Assembly: GCA_021234155.1 (NCBI GenBank) | Contig: JAJEKV010000008.1 | Coordinates: forward strand, 15,749,752 to 15,813,751 | Source: Isoetes taiwanensis | Lineage: Eukaryota; Streptophyta; Lycopodiopsida; Isoetales; Isoetaceae | DNA: 64,000 nucleotides | Direction of reading: 5' to 3' | In this document: one piece after another, positions 34,503 to 46,330 of the stretch | How the letters are laid out: the number at the start of each line of letters is the position of its first letter | Position numbering within the stretch: position 1 is the stretch's first letter | Notes under the pieces: model-generated | Database searches by the model: none | Seen by the model: only the letters and a program-made list of their open reading frames with translations | Told to the model about the DNA's origin: nothing | Position numbers and translations under genes: made by a program

Positions 34503-35737
34503 TGATATGGTTTGTGGGGTAGGTGCGAGTACATAACATTTGGTATCAGAGCTAAGATTCAATTCCTCATGGCAACAATAGTATGTTCCATATGCTTGAG
34601 GGCAAGCATCTCGAGGAAGGGGAGGAATTAATATGGCTTTTGGGGTATGGAATAAAGCATAGTAAAAGTTGGGGCCTATTGGATAACAATTTCCTTGAAG
34701 AATCCGACCTTTTGGTCTGTTGGTCATCATAGAGGTGCTAGTGCATACTATTTAGTATCAGAGCCAAGGTTCAATTCCTCGTGGACAGATTAGTGTGTTC
34801 TATATGCATGAGGGCAAGCATCTCGAGGAAGGGGAGGAATTGATACGGTTTGTGGAATATGGGATAAAATTTGGAAAGGTTGTGGACCATTAGATAACGA
34901 TTCTCTTGAAGGATCCACCTTTTTGGTGTGCTAGTTATCAGGGCCCCAAACTTTCCAGGTTTTATCCCATACCCCAAAAACTATATCAATTCCTCCCTTC
35001 CTCGAGATGCTTGTCCTCAAGCATACGGAACACACTGATGTTGCCACGAGGAATTGGCTCTCGAGGAAGGGGAGGAATTGATACGGTTTGTGGAGTATGG
35101 GATAAAATCTGGAAAGGTTGTGGACCATTGGATAACGATTCTCTTGAAGGATCCACCTTTTTGGTGTGTTGGTTATCAGGGCCCCAAACTTTCCAGGCTT
35201 TATCCCATACCCCAAAAACTATATCAATTCCTCCCCTTACGGAACACACTGAGGTTGCCACGAGGAATTGGACCTTGGCTCGGATACCAAATGTACGCAC
35301 TAGCACCTCTAGTGATAATCAACAGATCAAAAGAGCTGATCCTTCAAGGAAATCGTTATCCAATGGGCCCCAACCTTTAAGCACATGGAACATACTAATG
35401 TTGCCACGAAGAATTGAACCTTGATTCTGATACCAAATGTTATGCACTAGCACTTTTAGTGACAACCCACACACTAAAATGCGGATCTTTTATGGAAATT
35501 ATTATCCCAGAGGCCCCCAGGCTATAGACCATAACAATTCCTCCCCTCCCTCAAGATGCTTGCTCTCAAGCATCTGGAACACAACAATGTTGCCACGGGG
35601 AATTGAACCTTGTCTCTGATACCAAATAATACGCACTAGCACCTCTAGTGATAACTAACACATCATCCTTCAAGGAAATCATTATCCAATGGGCTCCAAC
35701 CTTTTCAGACTTTATCCCATACGCATAGACCGTATCA
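34503..35737. mobile_element. TRIM-like array in both orientations
   Basis: The 1.2-kb block is built from one short unit. Its LTR-like part starts TGATACGGTTTGTGG, contains GATAACGATTCTCTTGAAGG, and ends near GTGCTAGTGCATA. This is followed by a Met-tRNA primer site (TGGTATCAGAGC at 34541, degenerate at 34753) and a purine tract (GAGGAAGGGGAGGAA). Inverted units carry reverse primer sites near 35278, 35425 and 35613. No coding frame is present, as expected for TRIM elements. The outer ends are TGATATGG and CCGTATCA. The 5-bp flanks GATGT and AATAT could be a decayed target duplication. Confidence 0.75.
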
Positions 35738-35742
35738 AATAT

Positions 35743-36600
35743 GAGATTCACTGGGAATTTTTTGCAAAAATTGTTCTCTGCATTGAAATGCACTCTTTAG
35801 TTCTCGACTGGAGATTATATCGAGATAGATGATCAAACTGAAAGAGTGAATCAAATTCTGGAGGAAATGTTGAGATCTTATGCGGCCACTCAAGAATCCC
35901 GATGAGAGGACTATTTGCCAATTGTAGAATTTGCTTACAATAATGGGTACTAGCAGAGCATCAAAAGTAGCCCATTTATGGGTATGTTTGGAAGAAATCC
36001 CAGAGGATCTGTATCGCTTGATTTTGATGGGCTGAAAATTGATGTTGCAATAAATATGCTTCAAAGCATGGATGTGACACTTAGATTGTGTCAATTGCAT
36101 ATGAAACAGACCTAGGATTGGCCAAGGGCACGTGTCAATTTATCTAGAGCCCCGATCAAGCTACATGAAGGGTAGATGGTATAGCTTCGTGTAGTTTTTT
36201 CTGCAAATATAAAAAAGAAAGCAATATTGCCATTGCTAGCAGGAACGAAACCAAAGCTTTCCTCAAGATACAATGGTCCTTATAAAATCCAAAAAAACTA
36301 TAGTGATGTTGCCTCCATGTTGCAACTGCCACCGAATGTGGATATTTATCCAATTTTTCATGTGATCCAATTGCGACCAGCTCTTGGAAAAGCTGCAAAT
36401 GTTGTATCTTCTAAGGAACACATTGTGGAATTAGATAGCATCCCTACCCTTGAAAGAATATTGAATCCTCGAATAGTGCGGATTCATCACCAGAGAGACT
36501 AGAAGGAATTTCTAAAATGGAATATAGACATCCATCGTGGTTCTGCCACGAGTTTCAAGCAGCAGGAACTGCCAATTGTGGCCTGCCTGCCAGGCATTGG
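35743..36600 (+). pseudogene. gypsy integrase remnant, right part, and C-terminal domain
   Basis: After the array the frame continues RFTGNFLQKLFSALK and then DDQTERVNQILEEML, which contains the catalytic Glu, followed by PIVEFAYNNG and SSPFMGMFGRNP. The integrase C-terminal part follows at 36227-36502: KLSSRYNGPYKIQKN and DIYPIFHVIQLRPALG. Stops near 35800, 35907 and 36110 show it is decayed. It has the opposite orientation to the 7-14 kb gypsy element and a different C-terminal sequence, so it is a separate family. Confidence 0.85.
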
Positions 36601-36699
36601 GCCTACCTTGGGCAGACCCACTAGCCTCTGACCATCAGAAGGCTCTGCACGTTGACAAGAGCTTTCATCAAAGAAAATACGGAGGCAGCAGATTTGTTA

Positions 36700-37430
36700 C
36701 AGTTGGGGGAGAGGCAGATAAAAAGGAAGTTGGAATTAGATGGAGGATAGCTAATTTGGGAAGGGCAATTGACCACGAGTATCTCTACATGCACAAATCA
36801 CAGTGGAGTGAAGCCTCGGATAATTTAGTGAGTTATTGTGCTAGATGAATTCGCCGTGGAAGCTTTTTCTTGGATTCATAAGGGAGCCAGAATTAAATTG
36901 ATACCTCCAAGGTGGTCAACTCATCCCTATGTAGAAAGCTCATGGCCATGGCTCAAGGAAATTCTTAGCTGGTATTGTGGCTGCATCTTTGGCATGTTAC
37001 AGTCAAATCAGAGCCTGATTTAGAACATCTGCAAAATATGCACAGGAAGGGCAGATGGAGTGGTCAACCCTAGCCATTGTCTATTGCCAACCCAAGTCAT
37101 TGTCATAAGTCAATCTGTTCTATCTTGACGCCTTAGCCTTCAGTCGACTTCCCCACGAGTCTGAGCTTGGGTAGAAGCTCTGTTGATGTATTGTTATATT
37201 GATGTATCTGGTGTGATGGATGGATTGCCCTGCCCTTCATGGTAGGTTATTATAGTTGTTGTTATTGCCAGTGCTGACGTAGTTGTATTTGCTTCCGCCG
37301 TTATAGGAGCTCATAAGGGACACGCAGGCAAGACACCTTCGTGTTCTATGCTCATTGTCCGATCATACCAAACGTGGATTAGACGGAGGGCCCACGTGGC
37401 AGGGTTGACCAAGATCAAGCACTGGCCTGA
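36700..37430 (+). repeat. probable 3' LTR region of decayed gypsy element
   Basis: A purine-rich tract (TTGGGGGAGAGGCAG near 36702) follows the integrase remnant. The 37040-37430 part matches, inverted, the isolated fragment at 4836-5225. LTR borders could not be fixed because no second copy or target duplication is in the window. Confidence 0.5.
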
Positions 37431-38150
37431 CCTCTAGATAGGTAGCTAACTGGCCTAGCTAAGGATTGGAACGGGAATTCCAATCTTGAACCGTGAAAAG
37501 TGGGAGAAAACTTTTCTCCATTAGTAGGGTCATAATTTAGATTCAGTTATAGACTAGAGGTTAGAAATAATACAGTCAAAAGAAATCTTCTAGTAATTTG
37601 AGCTCAATTTATTCATGAACCACATTTTACAAGTGAAAATTGAATGAAAAATTGCTCAAACGGATGCTTGAAAGAAAATGCCGTGAAATGACCAATAATT
37701 GGCCCAAAAGAAATAGAGAAATTTCCAAAAATTGTTAAGTTAATAAAGAAGTACTTTAATTAATAACCCATAGTTATAATACATTGATTATTAAGAAAAG
37801 TGACCATTAAAAATCTATGGAAGCACCCCTATTCTTTAGAATTCTCAAATTGTGGCCCGAACCTCTCCTTAAGCTGTTATGGAACGCATCGAACAAATAA
37901 TCCATGAGATTGACCCAAAGGTACCGCGAGTAGACAGAGACGACCATTGATGGAGGCAAGAGCTCTCGAAGAGGCCACCATAAGAAAAGCCAAGTTGTTG
38001 GGAGGATCAAATAGGCAGCCATGAAAGTTAGAAGCCCCAGCTTGCACCTGAACGTTGAAGCACTTGCAGCGGGCCACGGACATTAAATCTCTAAGGCGTT
38101 GCGGCCAAGACTAGGTAGAACCCAGCAGCTCGAACTCGTCCTACCAAACA
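37431..38150. other. AT-rich stretch, no gene seen
   Basis: No coding frame of note. The composition changes to purine-rich at about 38230. Confidence 0.4.
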
Positions 38151-38945
38151 ATGGAGGAGCATCCGCCTAGCACCTCGGAAGGATCTTTGCAGCCGTTAGG
38201 GGGAGATGGTCATCCTGGGTTTCCCTTCTGCAAGAGACGGACAAGAACAACAGTCACAACAACAGGAGGAGCAAGAAGAGGAGCGCACGGCCTTAAAGAA
38301 GAGAAAGCTCAAGGGCAAAAAGAAGGTGACAAAATGGAAGGAGCAGGCAATGAAGAAGCAGATGAAGAAGTGCAAGGATCGGCGAAGAGAAAATGTAGTG
38401 ATCCAGGAATTATAGCCGGATGGACTAGAGGAGGACGAGTTGGAGGAAGAAGAAGAGTGCCACAAGAAGCGCGAGTAGAGGCAGAAGCCTATCATGCAAC
38501 TAAAAGAACTGACAGTACCAGAAGGGCCACCATTTCCAGTATGACCGAAGCTCAGGAATCAACAAAAATCTATTCGACATAGATTACGAGAAGAAGAAGC
38601 AGGTGGCCTAGGAACATAAGAAGCTGCCTCCTTGACATGAGGAGCCAAGAAAGGCTAAGTGCCATGGGCATACAGTAGGGCTTTTCTGGAGATCTGAAAC
38701 TTCCAATAGTGCACCAATTTGTTAATCCGGAGAGCCCCCCCTTCAAGTGCCTACTTTGGGAAGTCATGCAAGATTTCAAGGCAGACTATTGAGTCACAGC
38801 AATGATGGTGCAGTGTTGCCAGGAAGCAGTCGTAGTAGACCCATCTATTTGAGGAGATCAACCTGTCGCAATTCATGGCAAGAGGGTGACTGTTATGTCC
38901 AAGGATCAAAGAATAAAGAAAGATAGGACCATAGAAAATTTTCAA
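38151..38945 (+). pseudogene. degraded lysine/glutamate-rich open frame, unrecognised
   Basis: Two overlapping plus frames cover a purine-rich stretch. The frame from 38206 reads as a coiled-coil-like protein (QEEQEEERTALKKRKLKGKK, then KEQAMKKQMKKCKDRRRE) and continues past a stop at 38413 with ELEEEEECHKKRE. Further on, LPIVHQFVNPESPPFKC and similar pieces look coding but are broken by stops. It could be a retroelement gag-like protein or a dead host gene. No motif decides between these. Confidence 0.35.
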
Positions 38946-39353
38946 CTAATTTTATTCGTTATACAATGTAAACATTATTGTATTAATATAAAGCTAAATT
39001 TTGTCATCTTGAAATGGTCAAATGCATGAAAATTGACTCACTCGGGACAATTTTGCCAAGCAGGTTTTCAAGAAAAGCCTCTTGCGCAAACCTAGGCATG
39101 GATGTCAGCATAAAAAATTAGTCAAATTAGGTATATGACTTGGAATTGACCCACTCAGATCATAGATGCACCATCATCAAGTGCACATCATAGATAATTG
39201 TCCAAGAACTCGTTCTATCAAGGTATTTTAAACCAGTATAGTCGTAAACATAAGTCTCTATTGGTTCTTAGTGATGTGGCAAATGCTAAGATGTTCATTA
39301 TACACTTACTGTAGAGTAAGTGTATATCAGTAATTATTGTTTATTGTAGTAAT

Positions 39354-39471
39354 ATGTAGCATAATAACAGGGGGTTTTCTTTGTGTTTTTGTACGCTTTT
39401 CACTAAGGTTTTCCTATGATTTCGTGATGTATTCAAATGGATGTACTAATGCGTACATCTAGAGTGCACCA
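39354..39471 (-). repeat. dispersed ~125-bp repeat, copy 3
   Basis: This is an inverted relative of 29385, 31266 and 52130, with TGTAGCATAATAACAGGGGG at one side and GTACATCTAGAGTGCA at the other. Confidence 0.65.
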
Positions 39472-39478
39472 TTTCTGA

Positions 39479-39678
39479 GCCATTGATTTTAGCCTTTCTT
39501 TTTTCAATGGTCAACAACCAATGGCTCACAACAAAAGCCCTTTTTTTTTGTGCGTATGGTGCATAATAGGCACATGAAGGCCATTGATTTTAGCCTTTTT
39601 TTCCAATACTCAACAACCAATGGCTCACAACAAAAGCCCTCTTTTTGTGTGTGTGGTGCATAATGGGCACATGAAGGG
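39479..39678. repeat. tandem duplication, ~101-bp unit
   Basis: Units at 39479-39579 and 39580-39678 both start GCCATTGATTTTAGCC and contain CAACCAATGGCTCACAACAA. The internal AATGGCTCACAACAAAAGCC could pair with the start of each unit. Confidence 0.85.
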
Positions 39679-40289
39679 CTTGAAGGGCGCATGTAGTCTG
39701 CGGTTCCGCAAGAACACATTTCTTATCATAACTTTTGATCCAAAGCTCTGTTTGAGATGATTTTTATTGCGTTGGAAAGCTCTCTCCGAGATCTTTTTGA
39801 TAGTGTATAATATGGATATGTTTGGTTAAGTTATCTATGCTAAAACAGCAAATTTTCGGCCGGGTTTGGTAGGCTTTCACATCCTACCAGCTAATTAATA
39901 CAGGATTGCGCTATTGGATATCGTTTTATGGCTCATTCCGAATGACTTGCAAAAAATTACCATGCATTTTTAGATTTTGAGGCAGTTATTAAGCAAATTC
40001 CAAGGCTTCTAGATCCTTGTGCTAACAAGCAGAAAAGTTTCTCACTTTGGTTTCTCACCACAAGAATCCATGGAGGCCAAAGGCTGCTTTTAAATTCCAG
40101 TTGAAAAATGTTTGTGTATGGGTGTTACAAACTTTATGACTTTCAGAATAAAGGGATCAATCTGCTCTATCTTTATGGTAACTTTTACTTATGTTCTATT
40201 TGTTTTATTGTGATCAAATTCAAAAGCTACAGGTGATGAAAGCCTCAAATGAATTCTAGTTTTTTTCTGGTTTGAATTCTAAAATTTTT

Positions 40290-40800
40290 GTCACACCGGT
40301 AAGGTCCCGAAGGGGCCAAAAAATTTTTTTTGCAACACAAACCATTAACATCCAACATATAAAAATTAAATCCCCCAACACATAACAACCAACACATAAC
40401 TAGCATTGACATTAATTAACAATCAATACGTAACTACCATTGACATTAATTAACACAACCATTGGGTCCAACACATTTAAATTAAAATTCCCCTTAAACC
40501 ATCTTTGGTTTGGGTGCATATTCACACGGGAGGGAGGTGGGTGGGTTTGAGAGCCCTCATAATTGTATTTTTGCACGCATTTAAATCAACACCATATAGT
40601 ATTCCGCTTGAAATCTTATAGTATTTTGCGAATCTTGTTATATAGTATAGCAAATTTTGTACTTGCATACCCCACAAATGAGGAACTTTACGTACGGTGT
40701 AGATTAAGGAATACGGGGTGAATATGCCTATCCAACAGCTCTCGTTGCCCGGAGTCACCCCCCGTGTGAATATGCACCCAAACCAAAGGGGGTTTAAGGG
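40290..40800. mobile_element. fold-back family, inverted copy with truncated right arm
   Basis: The left arm (to 40536) runs from a GGTCCCGAAGGGGCC tip to GGGTGCATATTCACAC. The core at 40537-40760 is the inverted counterpart of 27113-27342. Only about 40 bp of the right arm (GTGTGAATATGCACCCAAAC) remain before unrelated sequence begins at about 40803. Confidence 0.65.
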
Positions 40801-40809
40801 GATTGACTG

Positions 40810-43660
40810 CTCTGTGCACTTTAGAGTAGTCAAATAGGCCATGTGAACCTTTGTTGCAGATCCTTGACCCCTCAACATGGTAGCTACCTGAACATATCAA
40901 GCAATTTGAGAGCAGAGAAAAACCTAATGGAGGAAACCTCGGGAAATCAGGTCAGGGAAAAGGGAGCCTGGCTACAAAAGGGACGATTGAGACATCAAGA
41001 ACAAATGCAGGAGTTGCCAAGAAGGGCTACTCAATATCCAAAGGGCATCTAGCTACACCATTGATCACATTAGGAGAGAAGCATCTTCTAGCCAAGAATA
41101 TTCTCTAAGTGCCATACTATCTCAAAGAAGAGCTCCACATTGGCGACTATTGTCATAGCTCCGCCACCAACTAGTAGATGACTCCATCGACTAGTTACAT
41201 TAGGTTTTTCTAAGAGATGAGACTGAACATATCTCCTAGAAAGGGCAACTATCTCCAACATACAAGCCCATAGTAGTATCAAATCTTGACTTCAAGCAAA
41301 GATGCTCTGACTAAGGAGGAATTTCAAGCCAGCGAGGACAGGCTACTCAGGAATAGGAGTATGGCCAGATTGCAACCAACTTCATCCTTGTTATCCCAAT
41401 TCTTCAGAGTAGCTATATCAACCTTGACAACACCATATCCTTGCAAAAAGATCATGATGACCGTCGACCTTAGAGATTGGAAGTCAAGTATCAACAAGAA
41501 GAGACACCATGTGGGACCAAATACCAGCATTAATAATTGATTACTCAAGATTATAGTTCTTGCACATGGATGCAAATAGACTTAAGTCTCGAGAAGAGGG
41601 GTTGCATATCAACATTTTCATCAGTCTTATAGCGGCAACATGGACTATCAAGACGGAAGATCAAATCAATAGGGTCAACACAATAATATTGAATCAAGAG
41701 TTAGAAGGATCATCCTCAAATTTTATATCTCCAAGACCGGGTGAGTCAACATGGAATGTTCTAGATTGTGGAGAACATTACCTTCAAGCGTTTGGGACGA
41801 GACACCAAGAGCTTACATTGTTCACTACATCATCAAGTCCATTAGCATGGATATCTTTAATGAAGAAAGTCAACACCAAAATTGAGGAGGAACACAATCA
41901 TAATATGTTCGACAAAAAGAGCACAGTCATAATTTTTCAACATTGATAATTGTTTAACAATTATCAATGTCGAAAAGTTATTTTCTATGTTGCATGTATT
42001 AGAGCTCTTCACATAATTTAGATAGGAATTAAGCACAAAGCTAAGACAAATATTATATTTCAAAATAGTTTCTCTTTAATGCTGCTCCATATTGTCATTG
42101 ATGAGGTTATCTGAGGGGGACATTTGTGTAGAAATCGTTTAATAATTTGTAGTGCTCTTCAAATGTTTTAAAAGTTGTTGGAAGAAACATCATAAGGAAT
42201 AAATAAAAAGTGGAGGGCAATGGGGACAAAGGTAGTTTTTACTTGAAAATACTTTTCTTTTAGGGTCTCTCCATCTAGGACAACAAAGTCATTTCTGGAT
42301 GGTCCAGTTAACTGATGCGCCTCACTGCCTTTAAGTTGAAGCTCAGTATTTGGCATTCAAATAATGCAATGATTTTATCGATACGACAATCAACAACTTG
42401 TACCATAAATTAAAATTTTGTCAAACATGTGAAGCATAAGATGAATTCTATAACAAATCACGCAATATAAAAAATTCAAAGATAGCGGCATGATGTAGCA
42501 TAGAGCTACAAGTATAGTATAAAGCTATATAATAGTGATGTTATCCTTTTTGTGTAATAGGTATATCTCATGTAAGAGGTATATACTTTGTTTTTTAATG
42601 ATGAATTCAAAATATACTATATAGTGATATTGTGGAACATTTATCAATAAAGATTTTATTATTTAGAATATTTGTAATGCCGTCATATAAGTCAATATTA
42701 ATCTTTTTCCGGCTATAGAGAGCCCCAGTGTGATTTAGTTTGGCAAATTGTACTTTTTCTAAATATAAACTATTCTTTTAAACAAAAATAAATTAATAAG
42801 TGTGGCAGAGATATGCCAGTGCCTATTGATGGGAACTCACCATGTTAACCAAGGACATGTAGGAGCGACAATACTTGGCATAATTGCATATACATCCATT
42901 AAATTAAACTCCATTGGTCTTTTGCTGTATATTTCATACAAGGGATTCCTGATTGGAGCATGACTTGATGCTACGAGGTAATATGAGCAATGAAGTCATA
43001 GATAAACATCTTGTACGGATGGCTATATACATTCTCACGTAATGTTTATCATGCAAGGAAAATAAGAGATCCTCCCAATGCCAAAACTTTGCCATCCAAT
43101 AAAGCACTTCCATCTCATCAACATTAGGATGAAGCTGCTTAAACGCATACTAATGGGAGTGTAAGGATATGCATCTACAAGCTCGGCTCAAAATTTTCAA
43201 TTCTAGTTTGGTAAGGTTTAACAAAGTTTCTATATCATAATAAATTATCAAAAGTGTTTATGCAACATAAAACCCTAATAAGAATAATATTACAGACGGT
43301 TATATAAATATAGTTTCAAAAAGGATGAAAGCATGATAGGGAGAATACATTTTATTTTCAACTGGTGTATGAGACATGCAATAAAAGGTTTACAGTTCAT
43401 ATATGGTATTTTTGGTTGCTGTCCTAATCCATCTGAACTATATAATAATTAGTTCTTTGGAGTGGTCTAACCTTGGCTCACTAGAATGCTACAAAACGGG
43501 TATCTCTCTTTTGCTTACTTTAATTTGTATGGATCATGTCAACTTCCATAGATAGTTTCTTCTTTAATGCATCAAACGAGAAATAGAAAAAGTTTGAGGC
43601 AGTTATTCTAGTAGCTCTTTTAAACATATCATAAATCATTTAGAGATAAATTAAAAATTG
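40810..43660. other. long stretch without a recognised gene
   Basis: Open frames at 41286-41540 and 41560-41946 (+) and 41088-41282 (-) have no recognised domain. A phrase near 41930-41970 forms an imperfect inverted repeat (AATTGTTTAACAATTATCAATG with its surroundings). The remainder is AT-rich. Confidence 0.45.
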
Positions 43661-43851
43661 TTTTGAGACTGAGGCAACAAATTTTTATCCAACGAAGTAG
43701 AATTTCTCAACAACTAAGTATCACTATATCCCCAAGGCTATTTCCATTTTTTAAGCCAATTCTTAAAGACATAAAGGAGGTAATATCGGAAGAATATTCT
43801 TGCATCAACCTGGAATCTATCAATAACAGTGACAAAATTGTTGCCGTCACT

Positions 43852-43995
43852 CCCCGTGTGAATATGCACCCAAACCAAAGGGGGTTTGAAGGGGGATTTA
43901 ATTTTTAAGTGTTGGACGTAATGGTTTAGTGTTATGTATTCTTATATGGTCGTGTTATATTGAAAAAATTTTGGGCCCCTTCGGGGCCAAAAAGG
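43852..43995 (+). mobile_element. fold-back family, single arm
   Basis: It begins GTGTGAATATGCACCCAAAC and ends GGGCCCCTTCGGGGCC, the same start and hairpin tip as the copies near 26.8, 27.3 and 40.3 kb. No second arm was found nearby. Confidence 0.7.
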
Positions 43996-44477
43996 ATTCA
44001 CAACATTAAAACAATGATATCGATAACACATGGTGAATGATAGTGGATGGAGAACCATTGGGAATTCTAATGATTCCATTAGAAGAAAAAATTAGAAATA
44101 AAAGCAACTAGTTATGGTGCCCGGCGTTGCCGGGCGTAGTAACAATTTGAAGAGTTGGTTATTTAATACTAAACAAAAGTTTGAAAGCATGGAAATTTGC
44201 ATTATGAGATTGTAGGAGCAAGAATAGAGCATAAAATTTGCATTCTCGCGAAATGCATTTCATTAACAACAGTTTGGTATCATGTAGTAATATAAAAATC
44301 AAATGTATGATATGAGATGAGTCGTGAAAGAAACCTTGGATAAGTTGCTTGTTTCAAATATGTTTGACAAAGATGCTATTGAAATGCCTGATGTTGCTAC
44401 AATATGTTAGGATGGAAGCACTTTCTAGATGGGCTTGAAATACCTTGAAATCCATATATATGAAGCCAAATTATACC

Positions 44478-44561
44478 AAATTTACGATTGGATTTGTTAT
44501 AAACGCATGGGATCTTGTCAAATTTATGATTGCATTTGTTATAAACGCATGGGATCTTGTT
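44478..44561. repeat. 42-bp tandem duplication
   Basis: Units 44478-44519 and 44520-44561 differ at three or fewer positions and contain TTGTTATAAACGCATGGGAT. Confidence 0.9.
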
Positions 44562-44877
44562 GCACATGGTGGTGTTGTATATGTTGTAATGACAAAATGC
44601 CTACACATGGTAATGTTGAGGAAATTGAAGTAACATTGACAAATGCAAGTAACAGATTAATTTAATCTCAGTGAATATGCAGGTTATAATGATGAAAAAT
44701 TCCATCGTCTTGAGATAGGCACCTTAATACATCCATTTTGGGCTGAAACCTGCCCAATTTTCATGTTGATCAATTCTAACATGGACACGTCAACAACATC
44801 AAAGATATTGCTACAGGTAATGGATACCTCACAGTAAGTCCCATTACTGTACATTACCTACATGTAATCTACCCATC

Positions 44878-46330
44878 ATGATATAGATTTACAAATTACT
44901 ATACATTATCTACATGTACAATAATGTATGGACTTACAAATTTATAAATATCATCACCCCTTGTCAGCACATTCTGCATCATATTCTCTGCAACAATATG
45001 TATAAAAACACCTTCTGGAAGTTAAGCCACTGAATGAAGATAAGAATGAAGATCCATAGACCCTCAGAATAAAATCAAAGTGGGATGCTACAAATAGATA
45101 CATGTAACGCACAATAATGTACCCATCATGATATGGACTTCAAATTTATAAATATCATCACCCCTTGTTGTCAGCACATTCTGCATTATATTCTCTGCAA
45201 CATGTATAAAAACACGTTCTAGAATGGGACTCGCAAGAAACCAACAAACCGCCCGATAGATAGGCTTCTCATTCATCTCAGCAGATTTTCTACAATGGTG
45301 GACAGTGGGTAGCCGCACACATGCGAACTACCCACGAAAAAATAAAGGGAAAATCCAATTATATCATTTGGACCCCAAAAAAATACAATGCTAATAGATG
45401 AGTGGCTGATGTACCTGCCAAAAGCTTATCACTGGGATTAAAAAACCCCGCCCTTTCGGGTTTTCGAGGAAAAACCCTAGTGATAAGCCTTCGGCAAGGG
45501 GCTTAGACAAACGTAAAAGGCATAGAATCGCTCCCAAAACCCCCGCATGGAGAAGTCGAAAGCGGATGCCGCCGCCAACTGTACGCACATCACCAATACA
45601 ACAAGCGAGAAAACATACCAGGAGAATAGCATCACCCAGTAGGGTGAAAAAGCATCACCCAAACCGGTGGAAAAAACATGATAAAAGTAACTTGTACAAA
45701 ATATAATAAACAAAGAAGGGGGAGGGTGGGTTCAAAGAGAATAAGGTACTGCCGAGAGAAGAGGAAGCGTCGATGAGGCGTGGATGTAAAACGCCTGAAA
45801 TAGCGAACTCCCCACCAAAACGGGCATGCGCCGCCGCAAGATGCATGCATGACATGCATGCTCGTCCCATTCTAGAATGGCGATCCGATGTCACCGGATC
45901 GATGCGATTCTAGAATGGGACTACAAGAAAACCAACAAACCGCCCGACTACCGAGAGAACTTCCTTACAAACTAGGATCGAGGACGAAGGTCACAGGACG
46001 AGGCCAAAAGCTGGAAAAGGAGAGCAGGAAAGAAACGCCAAATTGGCTAAACCAGGCAGGAAGAAGCCCCTAAGGTACTGCTGAGAGAAGAGGAAGCGCC
46101 GATGAGACGTGGATGCAGAAACGCGCCTGAAATAGCGAACTCCCCACCAAAACGGGCATGCGCCGCCCGCATGCATGCATGACATGCATGCTCGTCCCAT
46201 TCTAGAATGGCGATCCGATGTCTCGGATCGATGCGATTATGGAAGTTAGAAGCCACTAAATGAAGATAAGAATAAAGATCTATAGACCCTTAGAATAAAA
46301 TCGAAGTGGGATGCTACAAATAGATATGAT
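44878..46330. repeat. ~205-bp tandem duplication, second copy interrupted
   Basis: The first copy is about 44878-45100. The second begins near 45106, breaks at 45218 (AACACGTTCT) and resumes at about 46240 (GGAAGTTAGAAGCCACT), matching 45018 onward in the first copy (GGAAGTTAAGCCACT). The uninterrupted first copy serves as the empty site for the insertion. Confidence 0.75.
45219..46239. mobile_element. two tandem copies of an unknown element
   Basis: The inserted DNA consists of a longer copy (45219-45909) and a shorter one (45910-46239), both starting CTAGAATGGGACT. They share a 167-bp right part (45743-45909 and 46072-46238). That part holds the palindromes GCATGCATGACATGCATGC and CCATTCTAGAATGG and a hairpin GATCCGATGTCACCGGATC. 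The longer copy also has a stem near 45423-45497 (GCTTATCACTGGG with CCCTAGTGATAAGC). There is no credible coding frame. Read on the minus strand it starts TC and ends CTAG, as Helitrons do, but the hairpin is at the wrong end for a typical one. Confidence 0.5.

Noticed and set aside
34906-35424. 172-codon plus-strand frame
   Set aside because: It runs through TRIM-like units in both orientations and repeats its own protein segments. It is a by-product of the array.
38196-38495. Serine- and cysteine-rich minus-strand frame of 99 codons
   Set aside because: It is the mirror of the purine-rich Lys/Glu stretch on the plus strand; long Ser runs arise from the base composition.
44107-44133. GC-rich hairpin GCCCGGCGTTGCCGGGC taken as a terminator
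   Set aside because: Bacterial-type terminators do not apply in a plant nuclear genome, and there is no adjacent gene. It is probably a repeat-end hairpin.
45391-45894. Overlapping minus frames that look membrane-like
   Set aside because: They fall in the inserted palindrome-rich element, overlap each other in different phases and repeat partly at 45991-46256. They are explained by the repeat.
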